Below, piece after piece: positions 27,401-42,400 of a stretch of DNA of 64,000 nt. Every line of letters starts with the position of its first letter. Position 1 is the stretch's first letter. The DNA comes from Rivularia sp034931125 (lineage in GTDB: Bacteria; Cyanobacteriota; Cyanobacteriia; Cyanobacteriales; Nostocaceae): the NCBI RefSeq assembly GCF_034931125.1, contig NZ_JAYGHM010000041.1, forward strand, positions 1-64,000. Reading direction: 5' to 3'. Both the position numbers and the translations under genes were made by a program. The notes under the pieces were generated by a model, which was not told the origin of the DNA, did no database searches, and saw only the letters and a list, made by a program, of their open reading frames with translations.

Positions 27401-30400
27401 ATGCCAACTGGTAAGCTGATTTCTGGAGTTAAATATATTGATTGAATCATTCGTAATTGCCTTGTCTGCTAAAAGTGGAGCAGAAACATTTTCACCTTTT
27501 AGTTGGCTACGAAGATTTTCATCTCTAATATTCGTAAGAAAATTAAATGTCAAGTTATTACCTGATTGCTCTCCATTTAGAATTCTTTCGAGTTGTGAAA
27601 GTTGAACTCTCCAAGTTTCTGGATTTCTCCATTGCTCGGCATTAATTATAGATTGTCTGCTAAAGCCAAGGTCATTCAAAGGATGAGCAATTTCTGTCCA
27701 CGTTTCATTTGGTCTAAATGGTTCCGGTACATTCGGTGTAATATATGTTTCTACACTTGCGTTGTTAGTTGTTACATCTGCAACGTCTAAACCTGGCTGG
27801 TCAAGGATTAAAATAGTTTTCCATGTCCATTCAGGAGTGTTAATTCCTCTATTATGAAGCGTTGAATAGTCAGCATCTCTATTTCCCCAGTTGAAAACAC
27901 TGCTGACAGCTTCACGTTCTTGATTGTCTACACCCTGCTCAAATTTTTGACCATAACCACCAGCGTAAATATAAAGTTCTTTTCCTTGTTCTGAGACTAA
28001 ATTTGTCACCCGGTTTTCAATATTGTTCCACGCGGATGCTCCAGAGTTACCGCTTTGTGGATTTTCATCGTTGTCATCGTCTTCTTCTGGAGTCGGTTCG
28101 TTTTGACCTGGGAAGAAGCGATTGTTATCTACTGCTTGTGGAAGCACATTTGTTGTAATAAAAGTAGCCATATTATCCTTCCTAGACCTTTTTCTATCTC
28201 TAGAAGGAATCATATGTCCTTTGTCATATCCTAAACTTCGTTTTGCTGCGTTATTATAGTTTTCTTGTTCTACTTGAGCAAATCCTGATGGTAACTGTGG
28301 ATCTGGTTTAAACGTTGTTGAACGTGGAACATCTCCTAACCATGACTGATTCAATTGCCAGCCTACCCAATTTGGATTTAAAGTTTCCTTGTTATAAGAA
28401 ACTGTGTACTGTGGTTTTTCAAGTAACAAGTTTGTTAAATAATTATCACTCCTTAGCTCGGATTTATTATCATTATTAAATGCCCTATCGAATCTTGCTT
28501 CAGTTGGGTTTCCAAACTTGAGATGTTCGCTTTGGTAAAATACATCATCTAAGTAAATAGTTGCACCATTATATTCAAATTTTAGCAATACTACTTTGTT
28601 GCGATATTTTTCATCTATATCCGCAGTAAATGTTTCAAATCCATCTTCTCCGTAACCAATTTGATTTAAGTCTGCCTCATATGCTGCTGGCGTACCTTTT
28701 GCTATATTTGTAGATATATCCTTTATCAAATCAAATTTATCTTTTCCTAATTCTTTGATAAAGACTTTAAGTTTATTACCAGCGCTTGTTGTTGGAGCAT
28801 GAATATTAAACCGTAATTCTCCCCATTCAGGAACAACAAAAGGATTATGAATGATACGACTCGTTCCACCAGAACCCATCGCTAATGCATAGTTGGAGTC
28901 GAGTTGGGTTTCTCCTACTAATTCTCCATGTCTTCCCAATGTGTCAATACGACTCCATTCTACTAGGTGATTTTGTCCGGAGTCATTTCTATTATCCCTG
29001 TCATCTGGTGAAAAAGACCAACCTGGAATAAGTTGTAAATTATTCTTATAATCAATTGCATCGAAGTTTCCATTAAATAAAGTAGGTACTGCATAATCTC
29101 CTCTCATTCTAGAAAGACTCGTATTATCTTCCCAAACCTCGGTGCGTGCTTGTTGTTTTCTGCCAGTATTATTTTTTGGACGAAGATTAGTTTGATTGCC
29201 ACTACCTAGCACTGAATGGAACCAACCCGTACCAATACCTTCCCAGGGTGCATTCTCTTCGCCATGCCTAAAACTAGCATTGTTATGGTCGGGGGTATAC
29301 CATGTTGTAGGATTTGAATTTTCAAAGTTTGCTTCAATATCACCCAATCTACGATAAATTGGCTCTATTTGAGGTTGTTCATTTTTACTAGGTTCAGCAA
29401 GTTTGTAAAAATACTCATCGCTGTTAACATTTACTGTACCGGCATACCAGGCTAAAGAACGAAGATGATTGTTTTCATCAGAATTAGTAAAATTAGCTCG
29501 GTCAGAAGGACTTAGAGATTTATTGAAATCTGCTTGAGAAAGTCTACTTCCTGATGGTATCTCTGAAGAATTAGAATTTATATTTTGATAATAGTTGTCT
29601 GCATAAGTAACGTTATTCCATATTTTTAATTTTGGGTCATGAATGATTTTATTTTCAGTTTGAAAATTTGTTTCTCTATTGGGGTTAAATGCATCAATAG
29701 TGGTCATTTGAAGGTCTGGTTTATTCCCACTTGTTCCTCCATCATAAGCATTGGGGAAATAAGTTCCTATACGTTGAATAATTTCACTATTGATAGTTGC
29801 ACCTTGACTGAAGCCAATAAAATGTAGCGGAGATTTAAATATAGAATTATCTTGGTTCAATCGCACTAATGAAGCAAATAGAGTATCTGCTGCTGCTTCT
29901 GCAAAACCAGCATTTTGGTAAGAATTGGGTTTATTTTTTATTGTTTGTGTATTTCTTTCAACAGGGAAATCAGTTACTAAAACCAAAGCTTTACCCTTAG
30001 CACCTTTAGGGATATTGTATTCTTTAGTAACAGTATTCTTAGATTGTTTTTCCCAATACCAATCAGCTTTCTGAGAATCATAATGTAATACTAGACCTCT
30101 ATCGCTATCGTTTCTGGTAACGCTGCTAGCTATACTAAATAATTCATCATCTTTAATTAAAAAGTCAATTTCTGCTTCCGCTTGTTTCTCAAAACCACGA
30201 TTCAAGATAGTAATACTACTGAATGGTTTAGATAAATCATTCTCATCTGCTTTTGGCAATGGAGTTTCAAATTGTCCATTTGTTATTTCATATGGTGTTG
30301 TACTTTCACCAACTGCTCTAACAGCCCAATAATAAGTTTGACCAGCAGTTAAAGTAAGTTCGGAAGGAAGTTTGAAACTATCTTTTCTACCACGAATACT

Positions 30401-33400
30401 ACCTCCTTTCCAAGTCCAAATACCATCACCATTCCAAACAGAGGGTCCTTTAATCCACTTAGCAGTCAGAATACGATTGGGATTATAGTCTTTGTTTGGA
30501 TTTTGCGATCGCAAATCAGTTATTTCTGTCCAAGTGTCATCTGGTAATAATCCTTGTTCTTCTGGGAAAACACTGACATAAAGGTTAACTTCTTTAATTT
30601 CTTCTTTCTTCTCTGGAATAGCGCAAACATCACCATCCTTATGTTTCTCTCCTTCAAAATTCCATGTAAATGTAGGTCTAAGAGTATCTTCCTCACTTAC
30701 TCCAATCGGATTAACCAAATTTAGTAAAGGTCTAGTAGATGCAACATCCATCCCATAGGAAACTCCAGTAAACAAAGAGCTTGGACCATCACCGTCGAAT
30801 AAATTTGCAGCAACACCAACTTTACTATTAAGCTCATCGAGCGGCTTTGAATTTAACTCGTTAACATTTTTGTCTCTAACAGTTGCAATCATCTCCTCAA
30901 CATCAAAGACAAAGGTATTGTTAACACCAGGATATGTAGCGTACAGATATTTATTATCACTGGTAATAGATATATCAGTGGTTAACCCCATTGGAACCTG
31001 ACGAGTAGCCCCAGCTAACTGCGGATTTTCTCCTAATGGGTCTTTAATAATACCAATATTACTGGCAAATCCGGAACCATCAATACTAGGAATACCTGCG
31101 CCGAACATTCTACCGTTTCGACCTGCAACAAAGGCATATTCTTCACTAGTTTCGGAATCACGCATCATGGTAACAGCGACTGCTTCGTTGACATCAAAGC
31201 TGTCGTAAATGCTACCTAAGTTTAACTTAGTAAAACTTGTTTTCGCTGCAAACTGGTTAGGGTCACTACTTGTAATTGTTAAAACACCAAATCCTTCAGC
31301 ATCCCTTGTCCGATTAGTGAAAATCATTTTGTCATCATAAGGAGTAGCAGAAATACCTTCTATCCCAGATTTAGTTTCAATGAAACCAATCTTGTCATGC
31401 CATTTATTAGAAGACGGTAGTGTTGGCTTTTTAGGTGCGTCTGAGGGGTTAATGTTAATTACCGCAATTCCACCCTTGCCACTATTCTTACCAACGGAAA
31501 CAGTAGCGTATAGCTTAGTACCATCACTGTTGATTTCTATTTGACGTATACCATTTGGTGCATCGTCAATTTTGATGGTATCAATATGTTTATTGTGATT
31601 AACTGAATTGGGGTTAATATCTAGAACAAAAATCTGTCCGCTGTTGCGGTCGGCAATATATGCGTATTTATTATTAGGATGAACAACGATATCAGTTGGT
31701 CTAGCACCAGATGCATTGCGTAATTTAATGCCGTTAACCCCATCTTTATCGGGATTCATATCTAATGCTCGTCTGCCTACTACATCTATTACTGAGACTT
31801 CAGCAGAATTTGTTAGCGGTATGTAAGCAAGACTTGCATCGCTGGTAGTACCCACATATCTTGGTATATCTCGCTTATTGGGGTCTCCAATAGGAATAAC
31901 AGCTTCCAGAAGATTTTCAACACCGTCTTCTTGGACTATTTGTTCCGGATGTAGTGCTTGAACTAACCGAACTACATCACTTAAAGGATTTACGACAATA
32001 GCTGTTTCAATACATTGCGGGATAGGAAATGGTACTCTATACGGCTCGTCATATGGAATCGGTAAAGGATCTCGTTTGGGTTTTTGTTTTTCTTCTTGTA
32101 AGGGGATAGGTTTCCGTTTTAGATAAATTTGTACGTCTTCATCATGTGGTACGGTGTCAGGTAGACGGAATCGAAGAGATGTGTCGGGTACTTCGATAAT
32201 AATGTCGTCGAGCGTATAGCTTTCGATTCCATACCGTACATCAATTAATAAATCATTAGAATCAGTTCCAAAATTACGACCATCTACACTTATAAACGCT
32301 CCTTCTCCGTCAAAATCTAATGCAACTTTTTCTACTACTAACGCATTATCATTTATTACTGAAGGAGATGGTACTTCAATTACAGTAGTAGGAGTTGTTC
32401 TTGATGTAATTTGACCAAGGTTGAGTTGGACACCAGTAGAGGTGGTGTAAGGCAATCCTACTGTAGGAACGCTTCTTACTTCTAATGAAGCCTTTATCTT
32501 GTTAAATATTGTGGCCCCAACATATAATCCACCAATTACTGCCGCTCCGAACATAACGCCACCAATCAACGGATGGGCAAACGCCAATGTTGTTAATCCG
32601 ACAGCGGCTTTTACTGCTATGGGCGCAACAACGTAATTAAATGTTGGAACGGCGATCGCAATAGTGCCTGCTACTTTGGCACCTTGCCAGGGTGGAGAAG
32701 AAGTGCGAATCATCCCATCTTCGCCAACAATTCCCGATTCTTCTACCAGCCAGGTAGATTGCAAAGCACCAGTTTCATCCGGGAATTCAGTTTGCCGCAT
32801 AAAGAAGACTTCTTTACCTACTTCCAAACCGTAAATATTTGGAACTGCTATTTGTGCGGCTACATCTAATGGATTTTCACCAACATTTAATTCAATCGCT
32901 CCTGCAAAGGTAAAATTATCATCTGGAAATTCAAGTGTTAAATCATCCTTTGTAATCTGCCTAATACTAACAGATGTATCTTCCTGCAACGCCCCAGGTG
33001 CTATCATCACCATCGAACCATCAGCAGCCTGCACCGCACCACCTTCAGTTCCCAAGTTGGCTTCATTCAAGTGCGGAAGCTCCACTCGTACCGGAAGCAC
33101 ATACTCCGCAGCCCCATGAAATACAGTTACATTAGCAACCCCTTCATCAAGCGCAGTAATTAACCCATCTTCAGTTACTTGCAATACATCCGAATTACTA
33201 GCAAAGTAGCGAGTTCCCGTAGAAGCATTTCTTAAGTCGGGAGAATCAATTTCACCTTCAATACCAACCAGAATTTGACGTTCTACCCCTTCTACCAGCG
33301 TTACCGCTCCTGGGTATACATCTAATCCCTGTGATTCTGCCAATGCTACGTAAAACTCAGCTTCATTAGTAGGAACACCTAAATCCCCAACCCTAACCGC

Positions 33401-36400
33401 AGTCACCGCTTGAATCCCATTCTTCTCAACTTTTACAATCTCTACCCCATCGCTCAGCCCACTAAGCACTCCATACTGATTAATATCTGCAACCAACCCA
33501 TTTCCAGAACCAAACGTCAAATAAGAAGCAGGTAAAATAACATCATCTTGATCCTTAAAATCACCAACCACCACCAGTTCAGTACTTTCCCCTTTATCCA
33601 ACCGTGGACTACGATTAACAATATCCAAATTAATCAAAGGAGCATTACTTACATCAACCCTTATAGTCACCGGAGCAGCAGCACTAAATCCATCATCCGC
33701 AATCAAATCAAAGCTTGCTTCATCACCGCTATACCCATCCCCTGGCGTAAATATTACCGACTTCCCATCAGGAGTAAAGCTGACAATTCCATTAGAAGAA
33801 TCAGCAAGACGGAAGTAAATTGGGTCGCCTTCTGGGTCGGTAGCTAATTTATCTAGCTCAATAAACGCTTGTAAATCAGTGTGAGTAAGAACAGTAGTAG
33901 GATTAACTATCGGTGCCCTATTAGCAGCAAAGCCATAATTGCTACCCAAGATTTGCATATCAGCAGCATTTACCACACCATCACGGTTGAAATCGTAGCG
34001 AATATTATTACTATTATTAGCGATCGCCATTGCCAACTCCGCACTATCATCACCATCAACAGCACCATTTCCATCCAAATCACCAGCAATTTTAAGAGTG
34101 AGGGAGTGAGAGAGGGAGGGAGTGAGGGAAATTAAATTCAACCCAGGATTATCTATTGCAAATAGTGCATAGTTACCATCAGTTGCAACTAGGGTTGATC
34201 CTGCAATACTCGGCAATCCACCACCAGTAACTTCCGCGCTTACCAAAACTATCCCCGTGGCGGTGGATTCAATTTCACCTTCTCTCAAACCAAAGGTATA
34301 TTGTTCAATTTCCCCAGTTGAATTACCATTTACCGTATAACCATTCCACTGAACAACACCACCCAAATCGCGTTGTATGTCGGTGATTTGAGGAGTTTCA
34401 CCGTATGTAATGGATTCCCCAGCACTTCCAGGATTTCCACTTACAAGAGTAAGCAAGGAATCGTTGTAACCGTAGCGGGTTACTTTCCCTGTAGAAAGAT
34501 TCCTAACAGCAACTAAATTACCATCTTGATAATCGTAAACAACCTTCGTCCCATCAGGAGCAATTATTTCCTTTAAGAATCCTTGCTCGTTATTGACAAA
34601 TTGCACCGTTTCCCCAGTTGAAGAGGTAATTCCGCTGTCGCTGTAAACCAAACTAATTCCATCTGCAATCTGCTCGGTAATTCCTTTCTTACTATCAATT
34701 AAATATTGGGTTCCGTCAGCAGCAGTTAAAGTAAATTTTGCTCCGTTAAAATCCCCACTCGCCGGGTTATAAGCAAAACCAGTATTTAATTCGTAGAAGC
34801 GATTTCCAGCTAAGGTTAAGTTAGCGATCGCTGAATCCAATCTATACTCAACTCCAGCATCCGCAACCCATTGAGGAGAATAATAAGTTAAACCAGAAAT
34901 TTCTTGTTTTTGAGGAGCAAAGGTAAATCCGACACGCTCCCCAGTTGGAGTATTTAGATAAAGTCTCGTTCCCACACGGTAGGGTTCATAAACTCCCAAC
35001 TCTTCCCTACCAGTCAACGCAACATTGGTTTGAATATTAGTATCTGTACTAAATCTCCAAGTGTTGTCTAAGGAATTATAAGTGCGAGTGAAGTTGAGAG
35101 GGAGTGAGGAGAAGGTATACGTAAGATCGGTTTCTTCGCGGGTATAAGCGGACGTTTTCGTGGTACTATTAATTTCAACAACGGTTTCTGTAGTAGAAGT
35201 ACGTCCGCTGATATCGGTTGCAGTTAATCGTAATTGGTAGAACCCGTTATTTATTTTATTCGGGTCAATTTGTGCAAGAATATTTTCGTTTACTGTATTC
35301 TCACCTTGAGCGATCGCCTTAAAGGATGTTTCCCCAAAGCTTGCTATTTCCAACTTCCAACTATCGAGATTAACGTCAGATACCTCACCAAAGATATCGG
35401 TAATTTCACTTATCCGACTGGCATTAACAGCAGAATCTAATTCAACAATCGGAGCGTTGTTATCAAGGGGATTGCGTACCTTAATTACCGTAGAATTCCT
35501 ACCAACCCTACCATCCGCATCAGTAGCAATTGCTTCCACAAAAACTTTTCCAGCAGTAGTAGGAATAAACTCGAATCTACCAAACCTATCGAGTATTTTC
35601 GTTTCCCCATCAACTTTAACGGCAAGATTATCAATTTCAGCAAAACCATCAGCAAAAGTTGTGACGATAACACTTTGATTCGGAGTGACAGCAAAGGAAG
35701 GAGTTAAATCAAGATTTACAGTTGGATTTTCTGGATTTAAAGCAACTTTAACTAAAACGTTTTCTGTAACTGTAGATATTCCATCGCTAACCGAGAAATT
35801 AATGCTGTAATCATCAACTTGCCCAGGATTTGGTGTCCATTTAAATTCACCAGTTTCTGTATTTAACGTCGCACCTTCTGGTAAAATATCGGCAGAATAG
35901 GTTAATTGTGCCTTCTCATCGGGATCGAAACCATTTAGCGTAAAGTTAAGAGTTTCACCAAGAGCAACACCACGGTTAGAAACTTTTAATTGTGGATTGC
36001 GGTTGCTATCGGTAATTAAGATATCAACATCTCGTTTACCAATTGCTCCGCCAGCATCACTGACTTCAAAAGTTAACTTATATTGTGCGCTTTGGGCGTA
36101 AGTAGGTTTCCAGATGAAATCTCCGGTGCGCGTGTCGAATGTAGCGCCTTCGGGGAGATTGGTAATTGGGGAGAATACAACTCCTTCAACATCGTAATCA
36201 ACTGCACTTAAATTAAATCGTAAAAATTCGTTTTCTCTAGCAATTTGAGTGGGAAGGGGAACAATTACTGGTGCGCGATTAGTATTTTCTACTTCAATCG
36301 AGAAGGTTTTTTCGCTTTGCTTATTTCCATCAGTAGCGATGATGGTGATATTTTCGTAAATTCCTGCTTGGGAGTAATCTGGTTTCCAGGTTAATTTACC

Positions 36401-39400
36401 AGTTTTTGCATCGAGAGAAGCATTTTGTGGAAGATTTTTAGCTAGATAGGTAATCGTATCGTTGTCGGAATCAGTGGCAGTTAATTGCAATTCAAAAGTT
36501 TCTGCTTCTTTAACTGTAAGAATTCCCTCTGGAGACAAGTTAGGAATTGGGTTTAATTGAGGAGCAGTATTGCTATTACGAACATTTATATTAAAAGTTT
36601 GCTCCGAGCTAAATATCTCATCACCATTACCATTTCCACTATCCGTTACTCGAATCGTAACAGGATAGGTTTTATCTAAAATACCTTCATCCGCTGCCAA
36701 TAATTTCCACTCAAACGAAGCTTTACCGTATCTACCTGTAGGAGTAAGCGTAATACCCGATGGTAAATCTTCCTTATTAACAATTTCAAAAGTTAAATCA
36801 TCTTGATTATTATCCTTAACCAGCACATCAAACTTGAGAGTTTCCCCAACAACCGCTACCTTGTCACCAATATATTCAATTTGCGGTGCGTCGTTATTAC
36901 CTAAAACATTGATATTAAAAGTTTTTTCCGTATAAAGCGGGGTTTCTGAATCTGTACGATTAATTTCTTCTGCAATTAACGTAAAGGTGTAGCTACCGCT
37001 AATATCCTTATCGGAAGGAGAAATATTTAGTGTAGCTTTACCATCACCGTTATCAACAAAATCTATAAAATCGGGAATTCCAAAACCAGCTTCTCTTTCC
37101 CTAACTAAATTTAAGCTTAGATTATCATCTTCAGCATCGGTAACTTCAATCGTGACTTGTTGAGTTTCTCCCTTATTTAAAGAAATATTTTCAAAAGAGG
37201 CAATTTCCGGTGCGCGGTTGGTATTGTAAACGGTGATAGGTATGGTTATAGATGTAGAAGCGTTAAATCCAGTACCATCTCCATCGTCAGTTGCACTAAA
37301 GGTAACTTCTTTATAACCAGCATCTTCAAAATCTGGTTTCCAACTAAAGATTGCGGTGTCTTTATCAAAGGTTGCACCTTGTGGAAGATTGGAAACTGTA
37401 TAATTAACAGTTGGCAAACTACCTTCCAAAATAGTTAAATCACCATCGGCATTTTTTTCTTGAGGTACAAAGTCGGGATTATCGGCATCGTAAGCAAAAG
37501 CTCTGAATCTTAATTGCTCTCCTTCTTGTACGTACCATTTTCCTATATCCTCAAATACAGGAGCAGCATTGGCATTTAAGACAGTTATTTTAGCATTTTG
37601 AGTTACTATTGATTCCCCATCGCTGACAATAAACGGAATTTCAAACTCTCCAGCTTGGAAAAATCCGGGTTTCCATTCAAATAATCCCGTCAAAGGATCT
37701 AATTTTGAACCTCCGGGGAGTAATTTACTGCTATATGTAAGATTATCGCCTTCTGCATCGTTAGCTTTTAATTGAATTCTGACACTTTCCCCTTCTCTAA
37801 CTATCTTGGAAGGAATTGTCTTAAATGTAGGAAGTTGATTTGTTGCTTCTACTAAGAAGGTAGCTGTTTGAGTTATGCGCTCATTACCATCAGTAACAAC
37901 GAAAGTTACATTTTCGTAGATACCAGCGCTGTTATTACCAGGAGTCCAAGTTAATATAGCAGTTTTTGCATCAAATACAGCACCAGGGGGAAGATTATCT
38001 GCCCAATATGTCAGTTTATCGTTATCTAAATCCGTTGCCGCTATTTGTATTTGTAGAGTTTGTGCTTCTTTGGCGTTAATTAGGAGTGAGGGAGTGAGGG
38101 AGGGAGAGAGTGAGGGAGAGTTTTGGGTAGTAACCGTTGCTCCGGTGATTGCAGAAATGTTGTTAAATACAGGTTTGTTATTTCCACCAGTGACATTGAT
38201 GATAAATTCTTGCTTGCTGTAACCACCGCGTTTGTCAAAGACGTAAATTTCAACTTTGGAATTTACCGCGCTTTCTTCAGTTGGATTCCATGTAATTAAA
38301 CCATTTTCCGAGACTGACATTCCATCTGGAGCATTTTCTAGTAGATAACCAAATTCCACACCATCGGAATCACTAGCTTGAATTTGATAATTATATTCCG
38401 TATTGGCGATCGCCTCAACAACAGGATTGGAAGTAATAGTTGGTGCAGCGTTGGGATATGGTAGTGTATAAATTCCTGGTGCAAGCTCTACTCTATAAGC
38501 ATCTGGATTAAATACAGTAATGGTACGATTGGTAATCGATTCACCAGCTTTTAAAGTGCCGTTATCTAAACTATCTTGTAAATCAACTAGGAAAGCACCG
38601 TCGCGATTTTGACCAATTGCACCAATAACTTCACCGTTAAAATACTGTGCTGGATCTAAAACCAACATTAACGGCAATTGTAAATCTATTGCGGATGTAT
38701 TGGTAATGGTAACGTCATAAGAGACGGTTTGATTTTGTCTGTTGGAGCGTGGATTATCAAATTTGAATTCTACTTTATCGCTAAAGTTGGAAATTGCGGT
38801 AAATTGTGCGTTATAACCGCTTTCCATTTTCAACCCAGCACTACTTTCCAAGCTAGGTAAAATACTAATTTTATGCTCACCTGCATCAATACCGTTAAAT
38901 TCCAATAACGCAGTGCGGTTGATTTTATCGTATCTAACTGACAGCGGGTTAACGATATTTCCAGCAAAATCTATTAATTGATAGTTATTGGGATTGAATA
39001 CAGAATTTTCATCATGGATATCACCTTCAAACATATCGGTGTCGAAGGTAATGCTTATTTTACCTTGCGGTAAAGCAACTGTGGAACCAGGTGCTGGAAA
39101 AACAGCTTTAACATCGGGAGATAATACCGGATTGAAGATATCAATTTGATTGCTTTGAGCTACCAATACTTTTCCATCGGGGGTGGTTTCTACAATTTCT
39201 CCACGACTTCCACCTTCAGCAATTGTTATGGATTCCAAACTCGCGGTGTCTACCATATGTAGTTTACCGCTGTTGTCGGAAACAAATATTATGTCTTCTA
39301 ATTGAGTACCTATTTCACCAAAAGCAATTGAGTCAATGGGAGAATCATACTCCACCATCAACGTTGCTTTCCCATCTTCTGAGAAGCTGATTACATTTCC

Positions 39401-42400
39401 ACGTTTTGGATAAGTAGTAGCCCATAACTTACCATCACGAGGATTAATTGCTAAATTATCAACTCGAATATCGCTGTAATGCTCAAACTCTTCCGTCTCC
39501 GAATTAAATACCTCTATTCCATTACCGGAAGCAACATAAATTAAATTATCCGAAGAATTAATTGCTAAACCAGTAGTAATACTGTCACCATACTCCTTGA
39601 TTATTTCCCCAGTTTGTGGATCGAGTTTTATTAAAGAAGCACCACCAGTAACACCCCATAAGAAGCCATCTTTATCTAAAGCTAAATCGAAGACAGGGTA
39701 TTTAAGGATTGCAAACGGGTTTGAAGATCCTCCACCTTCCCTATCAAAGCGGTATAGGGAACCACGATTGCTACCACCACTAGCTATAACATCACCATTA
39801 TCCATGACGGCGATCGCCATTGCACCAATTTCACCATGACTTTGCTGTATATTGGTTGCAAAGGATTGTGCTGTAAATGGACGCAATACCTTATCAAATT
39901 CGGGTTTATTATTATCTGAGAGGTTGGTTGGTATTTCCGCTTTCCTTGCTTCGATAAATAATTCGTTTGTCGAAGGTATATCTATTTTTGGTGTACGAAT
40001 AATTTCCGGTTGACTGGTTTCGGTGACGGTTGGTATAGTACCCAAGTTGACGGTTGAACCATCTGACGGTGCGTTAATTCCTAATAATGGTTGCTCTGTA
40101 TTTCCTGCATTATCTGTAGCGAGTGCGAGGAATTCATAGGTACTGTTTTCGTTACCGCTAAATACAGCTTCGGTATCGGTGGTTTGCCGCTGCCAAATCT
40201 TAAAGTCGCCACCGTTTTCCGCTACATATACCGTAACGTGTTTAATTCCAGAGCCAGCTTCATCATCCAACGGTTTCCAACTTACTAAATAGTTTTCACT
40301 ACCTTCTACTTGTTGTAGAGAATCATAATTTGAATTATCGCTATTAACTTCTTCACCCAAAGGTTTTACGTTAATCGTCGTACCCGGTGCTTCCCCATCA
40401 GCGATATTAATTGCTTCTGCGGTGTCGATAGGTGCGGCATTATTATAGAAAACCCTAGCACTAGAGTTTATTGCAGCACCCGTTGCAATATCAGCAGAAG
40501 GCAATACTGTATAGGAAACAAAACCACTACCAATATTTTCTTCGGTGTTGGGTAATAACAAACCAATATCTGGATTTTGAATGATTTCTCCAGTTTTGAC
40601 ATCGATTGCTTGGATTAACCAGCTAACGGTATTAGTTTCTGGCTCTAAACCAGCACTGATTCGTAAATTGAATCCTTTGCTCTTGCTAAAATCAAACTCC
40701 TCTTGCAAGAAAGCACGTCCTGTGGGAACATTTACTTCAATGTCTCCCAATCGTAAACCACCTAATTGGAAGGTACGAGGATCTAAATCTTGATCAAGTT
40801 TTGTAACGATTCGGATTTCCCCTACTGCTGATGTGGAAGTGGAGGAAGTTTCAAAGTTTATCGTGTATGGTAATTGTGCATCTAATGGGATAAAATTATC
40901 TTCACCATAACCAATTGGTCCTGTAATTGACGCTAATTCGTTATTTACACTATCTGTATTAAAGAATTTATCAAAAGATGGACGAGGTACTTCAACGGTT
41001 GGTGGTAAATCTACTCTTGCTTTCTTGAAAGGTACGTAAACGTTAAATGCGCTCGTGTGAGTAACTTGAGTTAATTTTTTATCAAATTTACTTAAATCTG
41101 GAATTCTAGCATCTGTTTCTCTATCAGGTTTGTGTCCGTACCATTCTCTTACTTTACTAAAGAAAGAAACTAAACCCCCATCCGTCAAAATTGTATCACC
41201 AGCTGACCCCAATAATAAACCACTTGCTAAAGTTGCCATCAAGCTGATAACTTTAGTATTTTCTCGAATTGGTGGAATACCATCTTCTGGGCGTAGCAAC
41301 CCTGCTGATTCTAAAGCTGCTAAATAGGAATTTGTCCAAGTTTCTTTATTAGATGCAAGATTTACTAAAGCTGTTGATGCTTCGTTATCGTTAAGGATAG
41401 CTGTTCGTAATTTCAACGCTTCTGAAGTCTGCTCGGCGATAAATTCATCCCGATTCATTACCGTAGCTGTTGCTAAGATATTAAATTTAAACGCTATCTC
41501 TTCATCACTAATACTTTCGAGTAAATCTGGATTTATTTCTAATAATTCTTTTAATCCAGGATAAGTATGAACGTTGAAAGTACTACCGACATATCCAGCA
41601 TTTGGTAAATCTACCACATAACCAGGTGCAAGAATTCTACCGTCGGTATTAACGTCAGATATTAAAGAAGCCCAAGGTACATCATCTGATAATTTGGCAT
41701 CTGGTTCACCACGCAGATTTGAGGTAAATTGCACGTATGGCAATCCTTTTAAATCCTTCCGTTGGGAATCAGGAACTAGAAAATCTGATAGTAAACTTAG
41801 TTTTTTATTTTCTCCTAATTCCGGAACACCAAATTGGAAGTGAACGTAAGGAGTATCAATATTAGTTAAACTTTCTAAAGACACACCATAGGTTCCCACT
41901 TCTCCTGGTGCTATAATTCTTGGTCCCCCTAAACCAATTCTGACATCTTGCTCGATCGCTCTTTCTACTAAATAACGGTAAGGTAATACTGCTTCTTCCC
42001 CATCTGCATTAATTACTTTAACGTCATATAAACCGTGAGGAGCGTTAGTGAGGTCAAAGATTGCTTGGATATGAGTGTTATCTACGACTTTATAGTTTAC
42101 AGGAATATATTCTGCAATGCCAGGTCTGACAAGCTTTACAACCGCTTTGTCGTTAAATTGCGCTCCGTAGATATTAGTAGTGACGTAGCGGCTATCACCA
42201 CCTCTATCGGTAACTACATCTGTAACTCCAAACGGTAATTCCTCTGCAATTAAATTTACGTTACCAGAATTACCATTCACTGTACGAACTAAAACGTAAT
42301 ATTTTCCATCTTCAGTATTAGATACGGTTGCTGTTTGTTTATCTCCAATGATTCCAGTAGAAGCTGCATCGTAATCTACCCCAGAAGGTGCTTCGTTATA

